Shown piece after piece: positions 9,258 to 18,761 of a DNA stretch of 44,239 bases. The position numbers and the translations under genes are program-made. How positions within the stretch are numbered: the stretch's first letter is position 1; every line of letters begins with the position of its first letter. The DNA lies in IMG/VR virus record IMGVR_UViG_3300042541_001539, positions 1 to 44,239 of that record; one strand, given 5' to 3'. Under the pieces are notes generated by a model. It did not search any database, was not told where the DNA came from, and saw only the letters and a list, made by a program, of their open reading frames with translations. The stretch is from a virus.

Positions 9258-9279
9258 ATTATCTTCCGTAAACGATAAT
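9258..9279 (+). terminator. Weak AT-rich hairpin with T tract
   Basis: ATTATC at 9258-9263 can pair with GATAAT at 9274-9279 around a 10-nt loop, followed by a run of T. The stem is short and weak, so this is only a possible terminator for the plus-strand unit. Confidence 0.3.
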
Positions 9280-9282
9280 TTT

Positions 9283-9294
9283 TATTTATCTTTG
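9283..9294 (+). promoter_or_regulatory. Promoter: TATTTATC overlapping TAnnTTTG
   Basis: TATTTATC at 9283-9290 overlaps TATCTTTG at 9287-9294, which matches the Bacteroidetes primary-sigma -7 box TAnnTTTG. It ends 18 nt before the ATG at 9313. A good -33 TTG-type box is not evident, so host use is uncertain. Confidence 0.45.
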
Positions 9295-9312
9295 TCTTAA
9301 GTTAAAAACGAT

Positions 9313-9753
9313 ATGAGAAAAATGTTTAAAAGATTGTATGTTAAATGGATTATTTGGTCTAGATATAAAGGACTTAAAAATGTTGAGGAACTAACCGATA
9401 GCCAACGAATTTGTTTGGGTATTTGTAGATCTTTAATAAACCACCCGAATTCAAAATTCCTTATCGCTCCTCTATCAGGTGAGCGTTATATTAAAAATAC
9501 TGTACTAAGATTGTTTGTCGTACTTGACGATAGACATATTAGTGTAACTAACCATGTGTACCATTATGATGTAATATTACACGATAGAGAATGGGACAGA
9601 TTAGTTAGAATGTATGACAGTAGAACTGAGAAAATACGACAAGAATATAAAGAAGAGGTTAAATCCCAAATTAAACATTCTCTACGATCAATCTTAGATA
9701 GAGTGGATTCATCTGAAGGATTCCCTCAAGACACTCTTGATGAAACTCCTTAA
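9313..9753 (+). CDS. Hypothetical basic protein
   Basis: A 146-aa protein of unknown family. It starts with a basic/aromatic stretch (MFKRLYVKWIIWSRYKG), followed by helices and a beta-rich centre (TVLRLFVVLDDRHISVTNHV) and a charged C-terminal helix (WDRLVRMYDSRTEKIRQEYK). Strong codon-level coherence and its own upstream promoter-like box support it as real. Its 3' end overlaps the 3' end of the convergent minus-strand gene by 45 nt. Because its upstream box resembles a host-type -7 element, it could be expressed earlier than the neighbouring structural genes; this is inference. Confidence 0.65.
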   Translation: MRKMFKRLYVKWIIWSRYKGLKNVEELTDSQRICLGICRSLINHPNSKFLIAPLSGERYIKNTVLRLFVVLDDRHISVTNHVYHYDVILHDREWDRLVRMYDSRTEKIRQEYKEEVKSQIKHSLRSILDRVDSSEGFPQDTLDETP

Positions 9754-10374
9754 TGAATTATTTTCAACAGGTGTTATTTCAATCCACTCATTAACAGTGT
9801 GAACATCGTGTTCAGGTGTATTGTAAGACCCATCAGGATTTTTTTCCCAAACACCGACAACTTTTTTAATATTATTTTTTAATGTTTTTTGTTTTTTCTT
9901 GTGATTAAATTCGGTATTAACAAACTCTTGAAACGGCCCTAAATGTTGTTTTTTCCATTTTTTTAATCCAATCTCCATAGGACCATTATATAATCCAGAG
10001 GTTATTGTTGTACCAGCCTCTTTAATTGGAACCATTTTAACCCCTTCACCAGGTGTTTGATTAATATTATTACCATCATCATCACTCGATGTTAAATTCG
10101 GATGTTTTTTCAAATAATCAGACTCTTTCTTGGCTTTACGTTCAATCTTTTTAATTTGTTTCTTTGTTTCATCCATTTTGCCGTCATAACTATCATACGA
10201 TAACATTGCATCATTATCTTTCGATACGGGTGTATTAAATGGTTGCAAAGCCGACTTATCGAACTCTTTTGTCCCTGGTTGCATTGGGCCAATATACGAT
10301 CCTCTACCACCACCATCATTTGTCGCCTCTGAAACGATCTTTTGTTTTACCTTATTTATAATATCTCTTAACAT
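9709..10374 (-). CDS. Virion-type protein with leader and repeated 'G(P)M' motif
   Basis: A 221-aa protein that begins with a basic helix (MLRDIINKVKQKIVSE) and IVSE16 before A17, a good match to a T4-type prohead protease site. Two segments resemble each other: YIGPMQPGTKEFDKSALQPF (about residues 27-46) and YNGPMEIGLKKWKKQHLGPF (about 128-147), so the protein has an internal duplication of a short unit. The C-terminus (SLRSFIKSVLRESF) again looks like a helical leader ending in LRE before S. No enzyme motif is seen; a packaged or prohead-core role is likely by analogy. It is the last gene of a minus-strand group and converges on the 9313 gene. Confidence 0.65.
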   Translation of the reverse strand: MLRDIINKVKQKIVSEATNDGGGRGSYIGPMQPGTKEFDKSALQPFNTPVSKDNDAMLSYDSYDGKMDETKKQIKKIERKAKKESDYLKKHPNLTSSDDDGNNINQTPGEGVKMVPIKEAGTTITSGLYNGPMEIGLKKWKKQHLGPFQEFVNTEFNHKKKQKTLKNNIKKVVGVWEKNPDGSYNTPEHDVHTVNEWIEITPVENNSLRSFIKSVLRESFR

Positions 10375-10392
10375 TGTGAAAATTATTTCTTA

Positions 10393-10404
10393 TATTTATA
10401 AATA
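10393..10404. promoter_or_regulatory. Palindromic divergent promoter motif
   Basis: TATTTATA at 10393-10400 (plus) overlaps TATAAATA at 10397-10404, which is the same octamer on the minus strand. The 12-bp palindrome lies 19 nt before the plus gene at 10420 and 22 nt before the minus gene starting at 10374, so one site may serve both. Confidence 0.45.
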
Positions 10405-10419
10405 CATTAAACTATTAAA

Positions 10420-10656
10420 ATGGAAGAACAAAAAATATTTGGAAAATTATTTAACTCAATACCATTATTGAGTGAAGATCATTTAGATGTATTATTACAA
10501 ACAATGGATAAGGATTCATCACTATACGTTCTAATCCAAGCTGTAAAATATGGACACGAATCGGGCGTTTATTCATTGGGTGAATCTGAAGTAATCTCAA
10601 AGTGTATTAGAATATTGTCTAAAATCGAGGAAGGTACTGAAGACAAATCTTTATAA
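10420..10656 (+). CDS. Small acidic helical protein
   Basis: A 78-aa protein, acidic and helical (FGKLFNSIPLLSEDHLDVLL; ESEVISKCIRILSKIEEGTE). No family recognised. It is alone on the plus strand between two minus-strand genes, starts after the palindromic octamer site, and ends just before a strong hairpin shared with the convergent gene. A single-gene transcript with its own promoter-like site and terminator supports it as real; the function is unknown. Confidence 0.6.
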   Translation: MEEQKIFGKLFNSIPLLSEDHLDVLLQTMDKDSSLYVLIQAVKYGHESGVYSLGESEVISKCIRILSKIEEGTEDKSL

Positions 10657-10661
10657 TAAAA

Positions 10662-10692
10662 AAATCGATAAAGATATTATCCTTATCGATTT
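10662..10692. terminator. Bidirectional terminator hairpin
   Basis: AATCGATAA at 10663-10671 pairs perfectly with TTATCGATT at 10683-10691 (one further A-T pair outside), with an A run on the left and T-rich sequence on the right. It lies between convergent genes ending at 10656 and 10713. Confidence 0.7.
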
Positions 10693-10712
10693 ATTTGTAT
10701 AATTTAAATTAA

Positions 10713-11306
10713 TTAAAGTAAATCATTATTCCCCATTGGAGGTGATGATGCTGTTGTTGATGTTACCCCAACACCCGCTGGAGTTGTTGATCCACCCGCT
10801 GGAGTTGTTGATCCACCCGCTGGAGCTGTTGATCCACCACCCGGTATCGATGATTGTTTAGAAAGAGCTGACTTAACAGCTGCGGCTGTTTTAGGACCCC
10901 ATTTACCATCCTCAACTAATCCTGATTGGTATTTTTTATTTAAAGCCTTTTGAATCTCCATTACTTTATTAATTGGGATAACAGGAGTAGCTACAGGAGC
11001 AGCTACAGGAGCAGCTACAGGTGCTGGTGTTGCCGCAGCTACAGGTGATGCTGGTGCTGGCGATGCTGCTACAGATGGTGATGCAGCTACAGGTGTTGGT
11101 GTTGCTGCTGCGACTTGTGCTTGAGCAACAAGTTCAGGTTGTTTAAACCCAGCTACAGCCCCTTTAATTCTATTTCCAAACCCCGGTTTCTCTTCTTTCG
11201 GATCCGTTACGGGTGGTATCACTGGTGACGCAGCCACTTTCGCTTGTTCATGTAACCCTAATATTTTTTCTCTTTCACTTTCAGTGATTGTTAATCTATT
11301 TTTCAT
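10713..11306 (-). CDS. Peptidoglycan-binding-domain protein with Pro/Ala linker
   Basis: A 197-aa protein in four parts: a helical leader (residues 1-20, TESEREKILGLHE, with LHE20 before Q21 as a possible protease site); a long Ala/Pro/Val linker (about 24-110); a PG_binding_1-like domain at about 113-150 (VMEIQKALNKKY...GKWGPKTAAAVKSAL); and a Gly/Ser/Thr/Pro tail with GGSTTPA repeats (about 155-180). The domain type binds peptidoglycan or related cell-wall material. The leader makes a packaged, ejected wall-binding protein plausible; alternatively it is a tail-tip component. It begins 12 nt after the 11318-12127 gene and shares its transcript. Confidence 0.7.
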   Translation of the reverse strand: MKNRLTITESEREKILGLHEQAKVAASPVIPPVTDPKEEKPGFGNRIKGAVAGFKQPELVAQAQVAAATPTPVAASPSVAASPAPASPVAAATPAPVAAPVAAPVATPVIPINKVMEIQKALNKKYQSGLVEDGKWGPKTAAAVKSALSKQSSIPGGGSTAPAGGSTTPAGGSTTPAGVGVTSTTASSPPMGNNDLL

Positions 11307-11317
11307 AATGTTTTTAA

Positions 11318-12127
11318 TTATTGTAATTTAGCTAAGATTGCGTCATAATCAGCATTAGTTAATTTACCCGTTGGGGTAGCAACACCAATTGAAGTTTGAA
11401 TTTCTTTATTAAGAGCTGGAACTATTGATGGTTTTTTGTATGTAGATGTCAATTTACCACCAACTTTATTTGGAAATTCCGTTTGACATGTAAACGGCAC
11501 CCATTCTTCATTAGTTGGACTGCCATCATCCCTTAATTGAATATCTCTCGATTGTTTTGTCCCATCCCCCCAATATCTAAAAGTATCGCTTATGTAGTAA
11601 TTTTTCCCTGTAACTTTATCCTGACGAAGATCAAGACCATTTAAACACGGAAACTTTCCTAATTTCTCCATAGTTTCCATAGAGTTTTGTTCGTAATTCG
11701 GATCTGGCGCTGGAGTTACGGGTTTGGGAAATAGTTTATTACAAAATGGTTTCAAGTATTTTGTTTCTAAATTCTCATTATTATATAAATCACCCTTACC
11801 AATCACTTTGAATTTACCTGTTATGCAATTATAATTAAGAATTCCAATCGCCGCTCCCATAAATATTTTATCAGTTAATATAAAATTCTTATCACTCGAT
11901 TCATAAAATTTTGTATTTTTAGGAATTTTAAGGGTGCTAGGATGAGCGATCCTAACATCGTTAGGGTGTGTTTCATTCGTTAAAAAATATTCAGATCCAA
12001 GACTTATTGAATCATTGGTTTGTTCTGAAATAACATTCAGATATTGTCGTTTAGTTGATTCTTTATGAAGATTTAAAATCCTAGTCGATTCTTCTTCATT
12101 TAAAAAATATAATTTTTTCATATTCAT
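11318..12127 (-). CDS. Virion-type protein with putative capsid-targeting leader
   Basis: A 269-aa protein of unknown function. The leader (residues 1-36) is helical (EEESTRILNLHKESTKRQYL) and ends NVISE35 before Q36, matching the (I/L)xE form of a prohead protease site; LHKE23 before S24 is a second candidate. The body is beta-rich and polar, with two or more cysteines (NYNCITG, KPFCNKLFPKP, FPCLNGLDLRQ) and no signal peptide. The C-terminal segment (GKLTNADYDAILAKLQ) is helical. The first ATG is followed two codons later by another; either could be the start. It heads a two-gene unit with the peptidoglycan-binding-domain protein. Confidence 0.7.
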   Translation of the reverse strand: MNMKKLYFLNEEESTRILNLHKESTKRQYLNVISEQTNDSISLGSEYFLTNETHPNDVRIAHPSTLKIPKNTKFYESSDKNFILTDKIFMGAAIGILNYNCITGKFKVIGKGDLYNNENLETKYLKPFCNKLFPKPVTPAPDPNYEQNSMETMEKLGKFPCLNGLDLRQDKVTGKNYYISDTFRYWGDGTKQSRDIQLRDDGSPTNEEWVPFTCQTEFPNKVGGKLTSTYKKPSIVPALNKEIQTSIGVATPTGKLTNADYDAILAKLQ

Positions 12128-12139
12128 TTCTGTTTAATA

Positions 12140-12147
12140 TATAAATA
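12140..12147 (-). promoter_or_regulatory. TATTTATA octamer before 12127 gene
   Basis: On the minus strand the octamer reads TATTTATA and ends 12 nt before the start codon. Confidence 0.45.
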
Positions 12148-12192
12148 TCCTTTTTTTTAAAAAAAAATAACACATACAATTAATAATGAATA

Positions 12193-12200
12193 TATTTATA
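12193..12200 (+). promoter_or_regulatory. Plus-strand TATTTATA octamer, orphan or small ORF
   Basis: Exact octamer on the plus strand, 2 nt before a possible GTG start at 12203. It has no other plus-strand gene to serve nearby. Confidence 0.25.
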
Positions 12201-12202
12201 CT

Positions 12203-12343
12203 GTGATTAAAGGAAACGATTCAGATACAATTAATTACAATGGGTTAGAACGAAACAATCCTAACTTATCGGGTGGAATGGAAGACGATTTAGATACAAC
12301 GTCCACCCTCTTTTATTATCTTAATAGATTTAAATGTCCGTGA
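12203..12343 (+). CDS. Possible 46-aa small protein (GTG start)
   Basis: An open frame from GTG 12203 to TGA 12341-12343 encodes 46 residues with a mixed, not low-complexity, composition (VIKGNDSDTINYNG ... FYYLNRFKCP). It is preceded by the octamer seen before other genes and fills most of the otherwise empty 188-nt gap, but its last 28 nt overlap the 3' end of the convergent T9SS-domain gene. No ATG is available in frame upstream. It may be a real small gene or a remnant. Confidence 0.2.
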   Translation: MIKGNDSDTINYNGLERNNPNLSGGMEDDLDTTSTLFYYLNRFKCP

Positions 12344-12888
12344 GTTTGAATTCTTCTATCATCACTATAGATTCCAAACTCCATCTTCCATATATAAACC
12401 CCATCTTGACATTTTTTTCCACCATATGTACCATTCCATCTGGCTGAGGTATCATGTGATTCCCATAGAATTTCACCCCACCTATTAAAAATCAAAAAGG
12501 TAAAATCAGTAATATCTATACCATCTGTGATTACAGGATAGAAATATTGATTATATTCATCATTGTCAGGTGTGAATGTATTAGGAACCCAATACACCAT
12601 TTCCTCACAAAAAATAACAACAACACTATAACTTTGGGTATCAGACGGACAATCCCCATTGACGGAATAACCTGTTACTGATATATCATATGTCCCAGCA
12701 ACTGACCAATCCATAGTTAACTCGTCCACTAAATAGTGATCACCATTAACTACCCAATCAAAATTCATAGGTATTTGTGAATTAATCGAATATGTATAAG
12801 ACACAGATTCCCCCTCACATATCTCAATGACTTGTTGAGAATATGTGAAGAAACCTGTTAAAAATAATATTGTTAAAATTAATTTCAT
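12316..12888 (-). CDS. Secreted protein with T9SS type B sorting domain
   Basis: A 190-aa protein. Residues 1-18 are a signal peptide (MKLILTILFLTGFFTYSQ). Residues about 20-95 form a PKD/Ig-like beta domain. Residues 100-190 match the gliding-motility C-terminal domain (CHU_C/TIGR04131 type): VPNTFTPDNDEYNQYF, then FLIFNRWGEILWES, RWNGTYGGK, DGVYIWKMEF and the final GHLNLLR. In Bacteroidetes this domain is the signal for T9SS export and surface attachment. It is the last gene of a four-gene operon, 1 nt after the preceding stop. Secretion would need the host Sec and T9SS. This domain is most unusual in a phage; the match itself is very clear. Confidence 0.85.
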   Translation of the reverse strand: MKLILTILFLTGFFTYSQQVIEICEGESVSYTYSINSQIPMNFDWVVNGDHYLVDELTMDWSVAGTYDISVTGYSVNGDCPSDTQSYSVVVIFCEEMVYWVPNTFTPDNDEYNQYFYPVITDGIDITDFTFLIFNRWGEILWESHDTSARWNGTYGGKKCQDGVYIWKMEFGIYSDDRRIQTHGHLNLLR

Positions 12889-12889
12889 T

Positions 12890-13453
12890 TTAATTATGTT
12901 GTATCGGAGATAGTGTTAGAATTGGTGTTACTGTAACTGATGTAGTTGTTGTGAACGTACAACCAGACGATGTAACAGTATAAGTTAATGTAAATGTTCC
13001 TACACCTGATGTGGTAGGACAAAATTGATTACCGACAACCCCAGTCCCTGTAAATACTCCACCAATTGGTGTTCCTACTAAAGTAACACACGCAGCACCA
13101 GTACAGAAAGGCCCGATAGGGGTAATCGTTGGAAGTACTTGGTATATTAAAACATTTAATGTTACGGGAGTACTTAAACATCCACTAGCACTTGAAGCAA
13201 CAACACTTACACCATTACTTATTAACCCAGGAGCAGCTGTCGACCAATCCACAACTATTGAATTCGTTGTTTGTCCGGCAGTTATTACACCAGGTGAAGC
13301 AATTGTCCATGTATATGTATACCCCGCACCTAAAGATGGTACCGTATATGTCGATCCATTTGTTTGATAACAAACTGTGTCAGGATTTACTGTTGATTGA
13401 GAATATCCGACTAAGGATATTAATGATAGGACTAAGATTAATAATTTTTTCAT
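12890..13453 (-). CDS. Secreted PKD/Ig-like repeat protein
   Basis: A 187-aa protein. The first 19 residues (MKKLLILVLSLISLVGYSQ) are a clear signal peptide. The remainder is a run of Ig/PKD-like beta modules rich in Thr, Ser, Val and Gly (YTYTWTIASPGVITAGQTTN; GGVFTGTGVVGNQFCPTTSG), of the kind found in large Flavobacterium surface adhesins. There is no recognisable T9SS sorting domain; it ends LTLSPIQHN. Such modules usually occur inside one long polypeptide that ends in a sorting domain; here they stand alone with their own signal peptide. It may be periplasmic, or be a partner of the neighbouring sorting-domain protein. Confidence 0.75.
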   Translation of the reverse strand: MKKLLILVLSLISLVGYSQSTVNPDTVCYQTNGSTYTVPSLGAGYTYTWTIASPGVITAGQTTNSIVVDWSTAAPGLISNGVSVVASSASGCLSTPVTLNVLIYQVLPTITPIGPFCTGAACVTLVGTPIGGVFTGTGVVGNQFCPTTSGVGTFTLTYTVTSSGCTFTTTTSVTVTPILTLSPIQHN

Positions 13454-13465
13454 GACTTTTTATTT

Positions 13466-14752
13466 TTAATTATGGATTATGTTGCCAACAACTATTGGAC
13501 TTGGGTTTATGATCGTTACTGTCGCAGTTGATACACATCCAGATCCGTCTGTTACTGTAACTGTGTACGTACCTGATGGTAGATTTGTTGCTGTTTGTGT
13601 TGTTTGAATTGGTGATGTATTCCATGAATATGTATAAGGTGCGATTCCGTTCGGTACCGCAGTTGCTGTTCCATTGGTACCATTATTACAAGTGGGGTTT
13701 GTAAAAGTTGCTGTAGATGTGCAACAATTTAAAACAGCACCAAAACTATAATTAGGATCACCCAAACAAGCAACACTTGTCCAAGATCCCGTCTCACCAT
13801 CAGCAGTTGTATTAATGGAAATGTTTAAGTTAGTTCCCGACGCACAGTTTGGTTTTGTTTTAATTGTCCAACAAAATGTCCAAGTACATGCCCCTGAAGA
13901 GTTATTATCCCCATAGTTATTACCTGCTGTACCTCCTGAATAATTATAATAAAATCCAGGACCTGTGATAGTACTAGTGGCTGAACTTGTATTACTATTA
14001 TACCATGTCCACGTACCACTACCTGAACATGAAGATGCGGGTACCTTTGTTAATGTTGTTAAATCCCAACCATTACCAAATGTCGGAATAATACCATGTA
14101 ACCAATTGGCGGATACTTGTGTATATGTTGTTATCGTATAACAAAATGTTACTGACTGATTAGGTAAATAAGCTCCGTTTATGGGGGATGGTGTTGATGT
14201 AAGACTTGAGGTTTGTAAACAATTATTACAATCGTTTGTACTATTAACGGACATGTTAAAATTACCTGACCCTCCTGAAGTCATTCCACTAACTTGTATG
14301 TAGTATGTTGTTCCAGGAATTAATGGTTGGAAAGTTACGCTATTATTACCAGCAACTGTTCCATTATTATCACAGTTAACCCCTGAGAGAGTTGAACAAT
14401 TTGTTCCGATCCATAATGTTATTGATGGACTTTGTAATACAGGAGAGGAACCTGGTGTTATATTTATATTGACTTGAGTTCCTGAAGCCACGAATTTATA
14501 CCACACATCTAATGCGGGTGAGGGTTGATTACCCCCCGTTTGACAACCCAATAAATAGGTATAAGGAGATGGTGATGTCGCATTTATTGTGGTACCCACC
14601 ACATTAACAAAAGAACCAACACCACTTGGACATGCCGAGGGTGTTGGTAATGTTCCTAGATTCTGAGCTCCACCACAATCATCGTTTGCTGGTTGAGCAA
14701 GAGTTAATATTGAATTTAAAATAAAGGATAATACTATTATTAATTTTTTCAT
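13466..14752 (-). CDS. Secreted PPC-like and SprB-repeat protein
   Basis: A 428-aa protein with a signal peptide ([20 protein letters not shown], residues 1-20). Residues about 21-170 resemble a bacterial pre-peptidase C-terminal (PPC) jelly-roll domain: [43 protein letters not shown] middle domain (about 175-340) is Cys/Trp-rich. The C-terminal part has one SprB-type repeat: [26 protein letters not shown] and [16 protein letters not shown]. SprB is the Flavobacterium gliding adhesin, and such repeats are typical of T9SS-exported proteins. No sorting domain is visible; the end is [13 protein letters not shown]. Its start overlaps the stop of the 1299-aa gene by ATGA, which indicates translational coupling. 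Confidence 0.8.
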   Translation of the reverse strand: MKKLIIVLSFILNSILTLAQPANDDCGGAQNLGTLPTPSACPSGVGSFVNVVGTTINATSPSPYTYLLGCQTGGNQPSPALDVWYKFVASGTQVNINITPGSSPVLQSPSITLWIGTNCSTLSGVNCDNNGTVAGNNSVTFQPLIPGTTYYIQVSGMTSGGSGNFNMSVNSTNDCNNCLQTSSLTSTPSPINGAYLPNQSVTFCYTITTYTQVSANWLHGIIPTFGNGWDLTTLTKVPASSCSGSGTWTWYNSNTSSATSTITGPGFYYNYSGGTAGNNYGDNNSSGACTWTFCWTIKTKPNCASGTNLNISINTTADGETGSWTSVACLGDPNYSFGAVLNCCTSTATFTNPTCNNGTNGTATAVPNGIAPYTYSWNTSPIQTTQTATNLPSGTYTVTVTDGSGCVSTATVTIINPSPIVVGNIIHN

Positions 14753-17700
14753 TTCATTATTTTTTCCACAGAACCATCTGTGTATGTTACAACCACAATT
14801 CCCCTATAGTTTTCATTTACCTCTTGTCCAAGTAAATTTACCATAGATGATATTATTTTACCACCGATTCTATTATCGATAGAAATCATATTATATGTTA
14901 CTGAATTACCGTCATAGTCTGTCTGAGTTAATTGGTAATAATTTATATCATCCGAGTAGTCTAAATCAAAATACCCGTATGTGTTAATAATATTTGAATT
15001 ACCAGCTCCATTAACAAATTGTAACTCTAACCATTCGACAGATCCATTTCTATATATCCCTCTCTCTAATGTGAAATAATCACTGTTCACTTCAGATGCG
15101 GTTTTCCATTCTAATGAATTACCATCAACTGTATTGTGACCCGTAAATGATATTAAACTAATAGGTAATGAAACTGGAGTTGATACTCTAATTTGGAATG
15201 TTCCAGTATTGTCCCCGCTATAATCCCACACTCTAATCCATATAGTTTCACCTGCAGTTCTACCAGTCACCTCTATATATGACATTGAATTTACTGATGA
15301 ACTATCATCATTGTATGTTATATATGTTAATGCTGAAGAGGTACCAGAGTATATCTCTATAACAACATCTGTTAATACCAATGCCGATGTTCTGATTTGA
15401 AAAGTCCCACCAGAAGGTACAACGACTTTATACCAAACATCACCACCATAATAAGATGGTCCTGTTGGTGTTGGTGCGGTTGTGGATGATGTTGCTCCGT
15501 CATTAGTTCCTGTTATATATGTATCGTTAACAACCAATGTAATTGCTCCTGATGCGTTATCATTTGAGGGTGGTTGAGTTGGTGTTGTTATACAGATAAT
15601 GAATGTCCCTCTAGACCCAACTGTCGCAGCATAACTATAAACCCTAACATAATACACATCACCAATAGTTAAATCTGTAAATAAAACTGTTTCTGGTGAT
15701 GATGAATAATCATCGACAGCACCCATAGATACTAATGAACTCGTATACCCCTCAACAACTAAATCATTCATAGTCCCTCTAGTCACTGTCATGGTTAAAT
15801 TAGTAGCCGTTGCTGTGAATTTATACCATACATCATCATCAGATGTACCAGTCGTTGATGAGAGTGTTTGAGTGGCACCAATACTCGTACCCGTTGTTGT
15901 AGTTGTACAAGTGGTACTCGAATTAATCGTTAAAGATATCGCCCCATCACTATTATCATTTGGCATCAATGTGGTGAATGATGAACCAATCCATGTTGAA
16001 TAAGTTGAGCTACCACAATTTGAACGAACCCAATAATAATATAATGTCGAACCAATTAAACTACTTAAATTGGTTGTTACCACACCTGAACCGACAGATC
16101 CTGTTGGTGTTGTTGTACCATCGGGAGCGGTTGATGAAGTTGATAAATAATAATCATATCCACCCGATGGTGATGACGATGATGCCGTCCATGAAATAGT
16201 TGCAGTCGTAGTTGTAATCGACGAAGAAACTAATAATGTTGGTTCAGTGCAACTAGGTGATGGTTTAATCACAACATTGTCCATATACATATTATAACCA
16301 TATTCAGAATGGAATTTAAACGCCACATATAAAGTTGCGATATTTCCAGCTCCCGCAGGTAATGTTATTGTTTTTTTGGACCATTCACCCGTAGCTGAAG
16401 CCGAACTTACTTGTCTCGGATAAAAAGTTGATGATGTCCATGTGGTTCCGTTAGTTGACCATTCGACTCTCACCCCTTCATTTAAATATGTTCCAGTGTT
16501 AAATGAACTACCATTATTTTGGTACCAATAAAATTCAACATCAACACTTGCAGTTCCTGTAGTGACGACAGCCGGAGTAATTAATCTTTCTTCTGAACCA
16601 CTACTCCCACCTACACTACTATATGAATTGTATTTCACAAAATGAGTACCTTCTTGAGGTGACGCGGCAGTACTAGCGGATGATGTAACATATGAAATTT
16701 TAGTTGCCGATTGGACCGCAGCAATAGATGTTGACCAACACGAAGGTATCGTAGCGGCATTAAATAATTGAGTATATGTTAATGCGACTGACGCACATGA
16801 TGTTGTGAATGTATATGTTGACGACGCAACACTCGAACCACACGCATTTTTAGCTATCACTTTCCATGAATGACTTGTTGACGATGTTAATGTAGATGGT
16901 GTATACGAATTGGTTAATACGTTTGCTGTCGGACTTCCAGGTAATGTTGTTCCGATATACACATCATAACTTGTAGATCCAGCAACTGCGACCCAAGTTA
17001 ATGTTGGAGTTAAGCTTACCCCCGTCGATGCTGTAGTTGGAGAGGATAACGTAGGTGTTGCAGGAACTGCACTAATAACAATTGCTGCTGACGACGCACT
17101 ACCCCAACAACCACCTGATGTATATTGAGATCTTATATAATATGTTCCTGATGTTGTTGCAACATATGTACTTGCAAAACTTGTAGTTGCAACTCCTGTA
17201 CTCGTTGTTTGCCAATACCATGTTTCCCCAGCAGGTGCCGAACCATTTGCCGTTAACGTCACACCAGGAGATATACATTGTGGTGAATTTGTTGTCGGTA
17301 TGCCGGGTGTTGATGGAGAACCAACTATTGTGATTGTAACTTCATTTGAAACCGTAGCTGACCCACAAGTAGGTGTTGATGTACATACTAAATAATACGT
17401 ACCAACCGTTGTGAAATCTGTACCTAATGGTGTATATGAAGATGAGGTTCCTGTCACGTTTGTTATCGCTCCACCTGAAATTGATCGTCTACCCCATTGT
17501 CTTGCGGTGATTGTTCCTCCCCCCGTTTCAACAACAGATACAGATGTTCCATTACTACCTAAACATATTGATTGGGTAGTACTTGATGAAACTACTACGG
17601 CAGATAGATTAACACCCACATTTCCTGACACCGCAACATTTTTAGTTGTTGCACTCGTACTAACCAATGTTATGTTTCCTGATGGTGTTCCTGTTGATGC

Positions 17701-18648
17701 TGTAGATTGTAATCTGACATATATTGTTGTTGACGCAATTGTACCGGCAGCACCTATCACTAACGCTGACGAACTTGTACCAATACTACTTGCAAAGGTA
17801 GAACTTGTTGACACTTCGAACCCAACTGGGGGTGTTATTGTTATACCAGCTAACATATTAGTTCCCGTTACTGTAAAGTTTTGAATACTAGACGCAGTAC
17901 CTGAACACGATGAAAACGCCGATAATGTAGAAACCGATGGCGTTATAATTGGAGATCTCCTCCAACTAAAGGTTGTTCCTGAAGCAGGTTTTGAAGTACT
18001 AACATAATTTACGGTTGAGTTATTCGCAGAACCGGCGGATGTATTATTAAGCCAACCCGTACTACCGGTTTTAGTTCTGTTATTAAAATCTGTAGCCGCA
18101 GAACCTCTTAAACCTACTTGAATAACTGATGATGTGGATGTCCCCGTATTTGACCCATATATTATATCTATAGCATTAGTTGTCTCATATAATCTAATTT
18201 GACAGTTCATGGCGTCTGCTTGCCACGCTGAACCAGTCCATCTATCAACACTTGACCATTGACAAACATATATTCTATTTGGTGATGTTCCCAAAACTTC
18301 TGATCTACATATTGATCTCAAATCAAACGCAAAAGCTGAAATAGCAAGGTTTGTACCCCCTGATGACAATGGTGTATATTGAGTTGTTGATGGGGCATTA
18401 GACCCTAATACAAGAAAACCATTTGTACTTGGTCTTGCCACAGTATATCCAGTTCCATTATAAGTAAATGTAAACGGTATTGTAAAACTATAATTTGCGT
18501 TATCTGTTTGAGTAGCATTGTGTGCGGTACCACTGGTGATGGCGGTATAAGTTCCAGTACTTTGTGAAAATGTGTAGTTGGTTGCAACTTGTGAGTGGGA
18601 CAAACCAAATGCCCATAAAAAAGTGATAATAAATAGTATTTTTTTCAT
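14749..18648 (-). CDS. Giant secreted multidomain adhesin-like protein with T9SS-type tail
   Basis: A 1299-aa protein from the ATG at 18648 (a longer frame starts at 18678, but this start gives a clean signal peptide, [20 protein letters not shown]). Order of parts: a Bacteroidetes secreted-protein N-domain (about 21-220); Ig-like/IPT-like modules; an FN3 domain ([20 protein letters not shown]); a jelly-roll/MAM-like domain ([20 protein letters not shown] ... [12 protein letters not shown]); another FN3; two PPC domains ([40 protein letters not shown]); and a '[20 protein letters not shown] ... [14 protein letters not shown]' unit that normally precedes a type A sorting domain. The end ([20 protein letters not shown] ... 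GSVEKIMK) resembles a short type A T9SS signal. It heads the four-gene secreted operon. Confidence 0.8.
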   Translation of the reverse strand: MKKILFIITFLWAFGLSHSQVATNYTFSQSTGTYTAITSGTAHNATQTDNANYSFTIPFTFTYNGTGYTVARPSTNGFLVLGSNAPSTTQYTPLSSGGTNLAISAFAFDLRSICRSEVLGTSPNRIYVCQWSSVDRWTGSAWQADAMNCQIRLYETTNAIDIIYGSNTGTSTSSVIQVGLRGSAATDFNNRTKTGSTGWLNNTSAGSANNSTVNYVSTSKPASGTTFSWRRSPIITPSVSTLSAFSSCSGTASSIQNFTVTGTNMLAGITITPPVGFEVSTSSTFASSIGTSSSALVIGAAGTIASTTIYVRLQSTASTGTPSGNITLVSTSATTKNVAVSGNVGVNLSAVVVSSSTTQSICLGSNGTSVSVVETGGGTITARQWGRRSISGGAITNVTGTSSSYTPLGTDFTTVGTYYLVCTSTPTCGSATVSNEVTITIVGSPSTPGIPTTNSPQCISPGVTLTANGSAPAGETWYWQTTSTGVATTSFASTYVATTSGTYYIRSQYTSGGCWGSASSAAIVISAVPATPTLSSPTTASTGVSLTPTLTWVAVAGSTSYDVYIGTTLPGSPTANVLTNSYTPSTLTSSTSHSWKVIAKNACGSSVASSTYTFTTSCASVALTYTQLFNAATIPSCWSTSIAAVQSATKISYVTSSASTAASPQEGTHFVKYNSYSSVGGSSGSEERLITPAVVTTGTASVDVEFYWYQNNGSSFNTGTYLNEGVRVEWSTNGTTWTSSTFYPRQVSSASATGEWSKKTITLPAGAGNIATLYVAFKFHSEYGYNMYMDNVVIKPSPSCTEPTLLVSSSITTTTATISWTASSSSPSGGYDYYLSTSSTAPDGTTTPTGSVGSGVVTTNLSSLIGSTLYYYWVRSNCGSSTYSTWIGSSFTTLMPNDNSDGAISLTINSSTTCTTTTTGTSIGATQTLSSTTGTSDDDVWYKFTATATNLTMTVTRGTMNDLVVEGYTSSLVSMGAVDDYSSSPETVLFTDLTIGDVYYVRVYSYAATVGSRGTFIICITTPTQPPSNDNASGAITLVVNDTYITGTNDGATSSTTAPTPTGPSYYGGDVWYKVVVPSGGTFQIRTSALVLTDVVIEIYSGTSSALTYITYNDDSSSVNSMSYIEVTGRTAGETIWIRVWDYSGDNTGTFQIRVSTPVSLPISLISFTGHNTVDGNSLEWKTASEVNSDYFTLERGIYRNGSVEWLELQFVNGAGNSNIINTYGYFDLDYSDDINYYQLTQTDYDGNSVTYNMISIDNRIGGKIISSMVNLLGQEVNENYRGIVVVTYTDGSVEKIMK

Positions 18649-18662
18649 GACATGTATTTTAC

Positions 18663-18670
18663 TATAAATA
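18663..18670 (-). promoter_or_regulatory. TATTTATA octamer before secreted operon
   Basis: Minus-strand TATTTATA ending 14 nt before the ATG at 18648, the same spacing as before structural genes. It places the T9SS-type operon under the phage's own pattern of control. Confidence 0.5.
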
Positions 18671-18761
18671 TACATCAATAAAACAATAATATAATGAAAA
18701 AACTATATGAATGTATAAATACCCCCTTCTAGTTATTATTTATGAATAATTGATAGATAAA

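Noticed and set aside
17411-17884. 157-codon plus-strand frame inside the giant secreted protein gene.
   Set aside because: No start signal, and it is the reverse shadow of Thr/Ser/Val-rich coding sequence.
12316-18670. Host contamination or assembly chimera as the explanation of the T9SS-type genes.
   Set aside because: The operon shares base composition by eye, the promoter octamer and tight packing with the flanking phage genes, and no sequence break is visible. Read mapping would be needed to exclude it fully.
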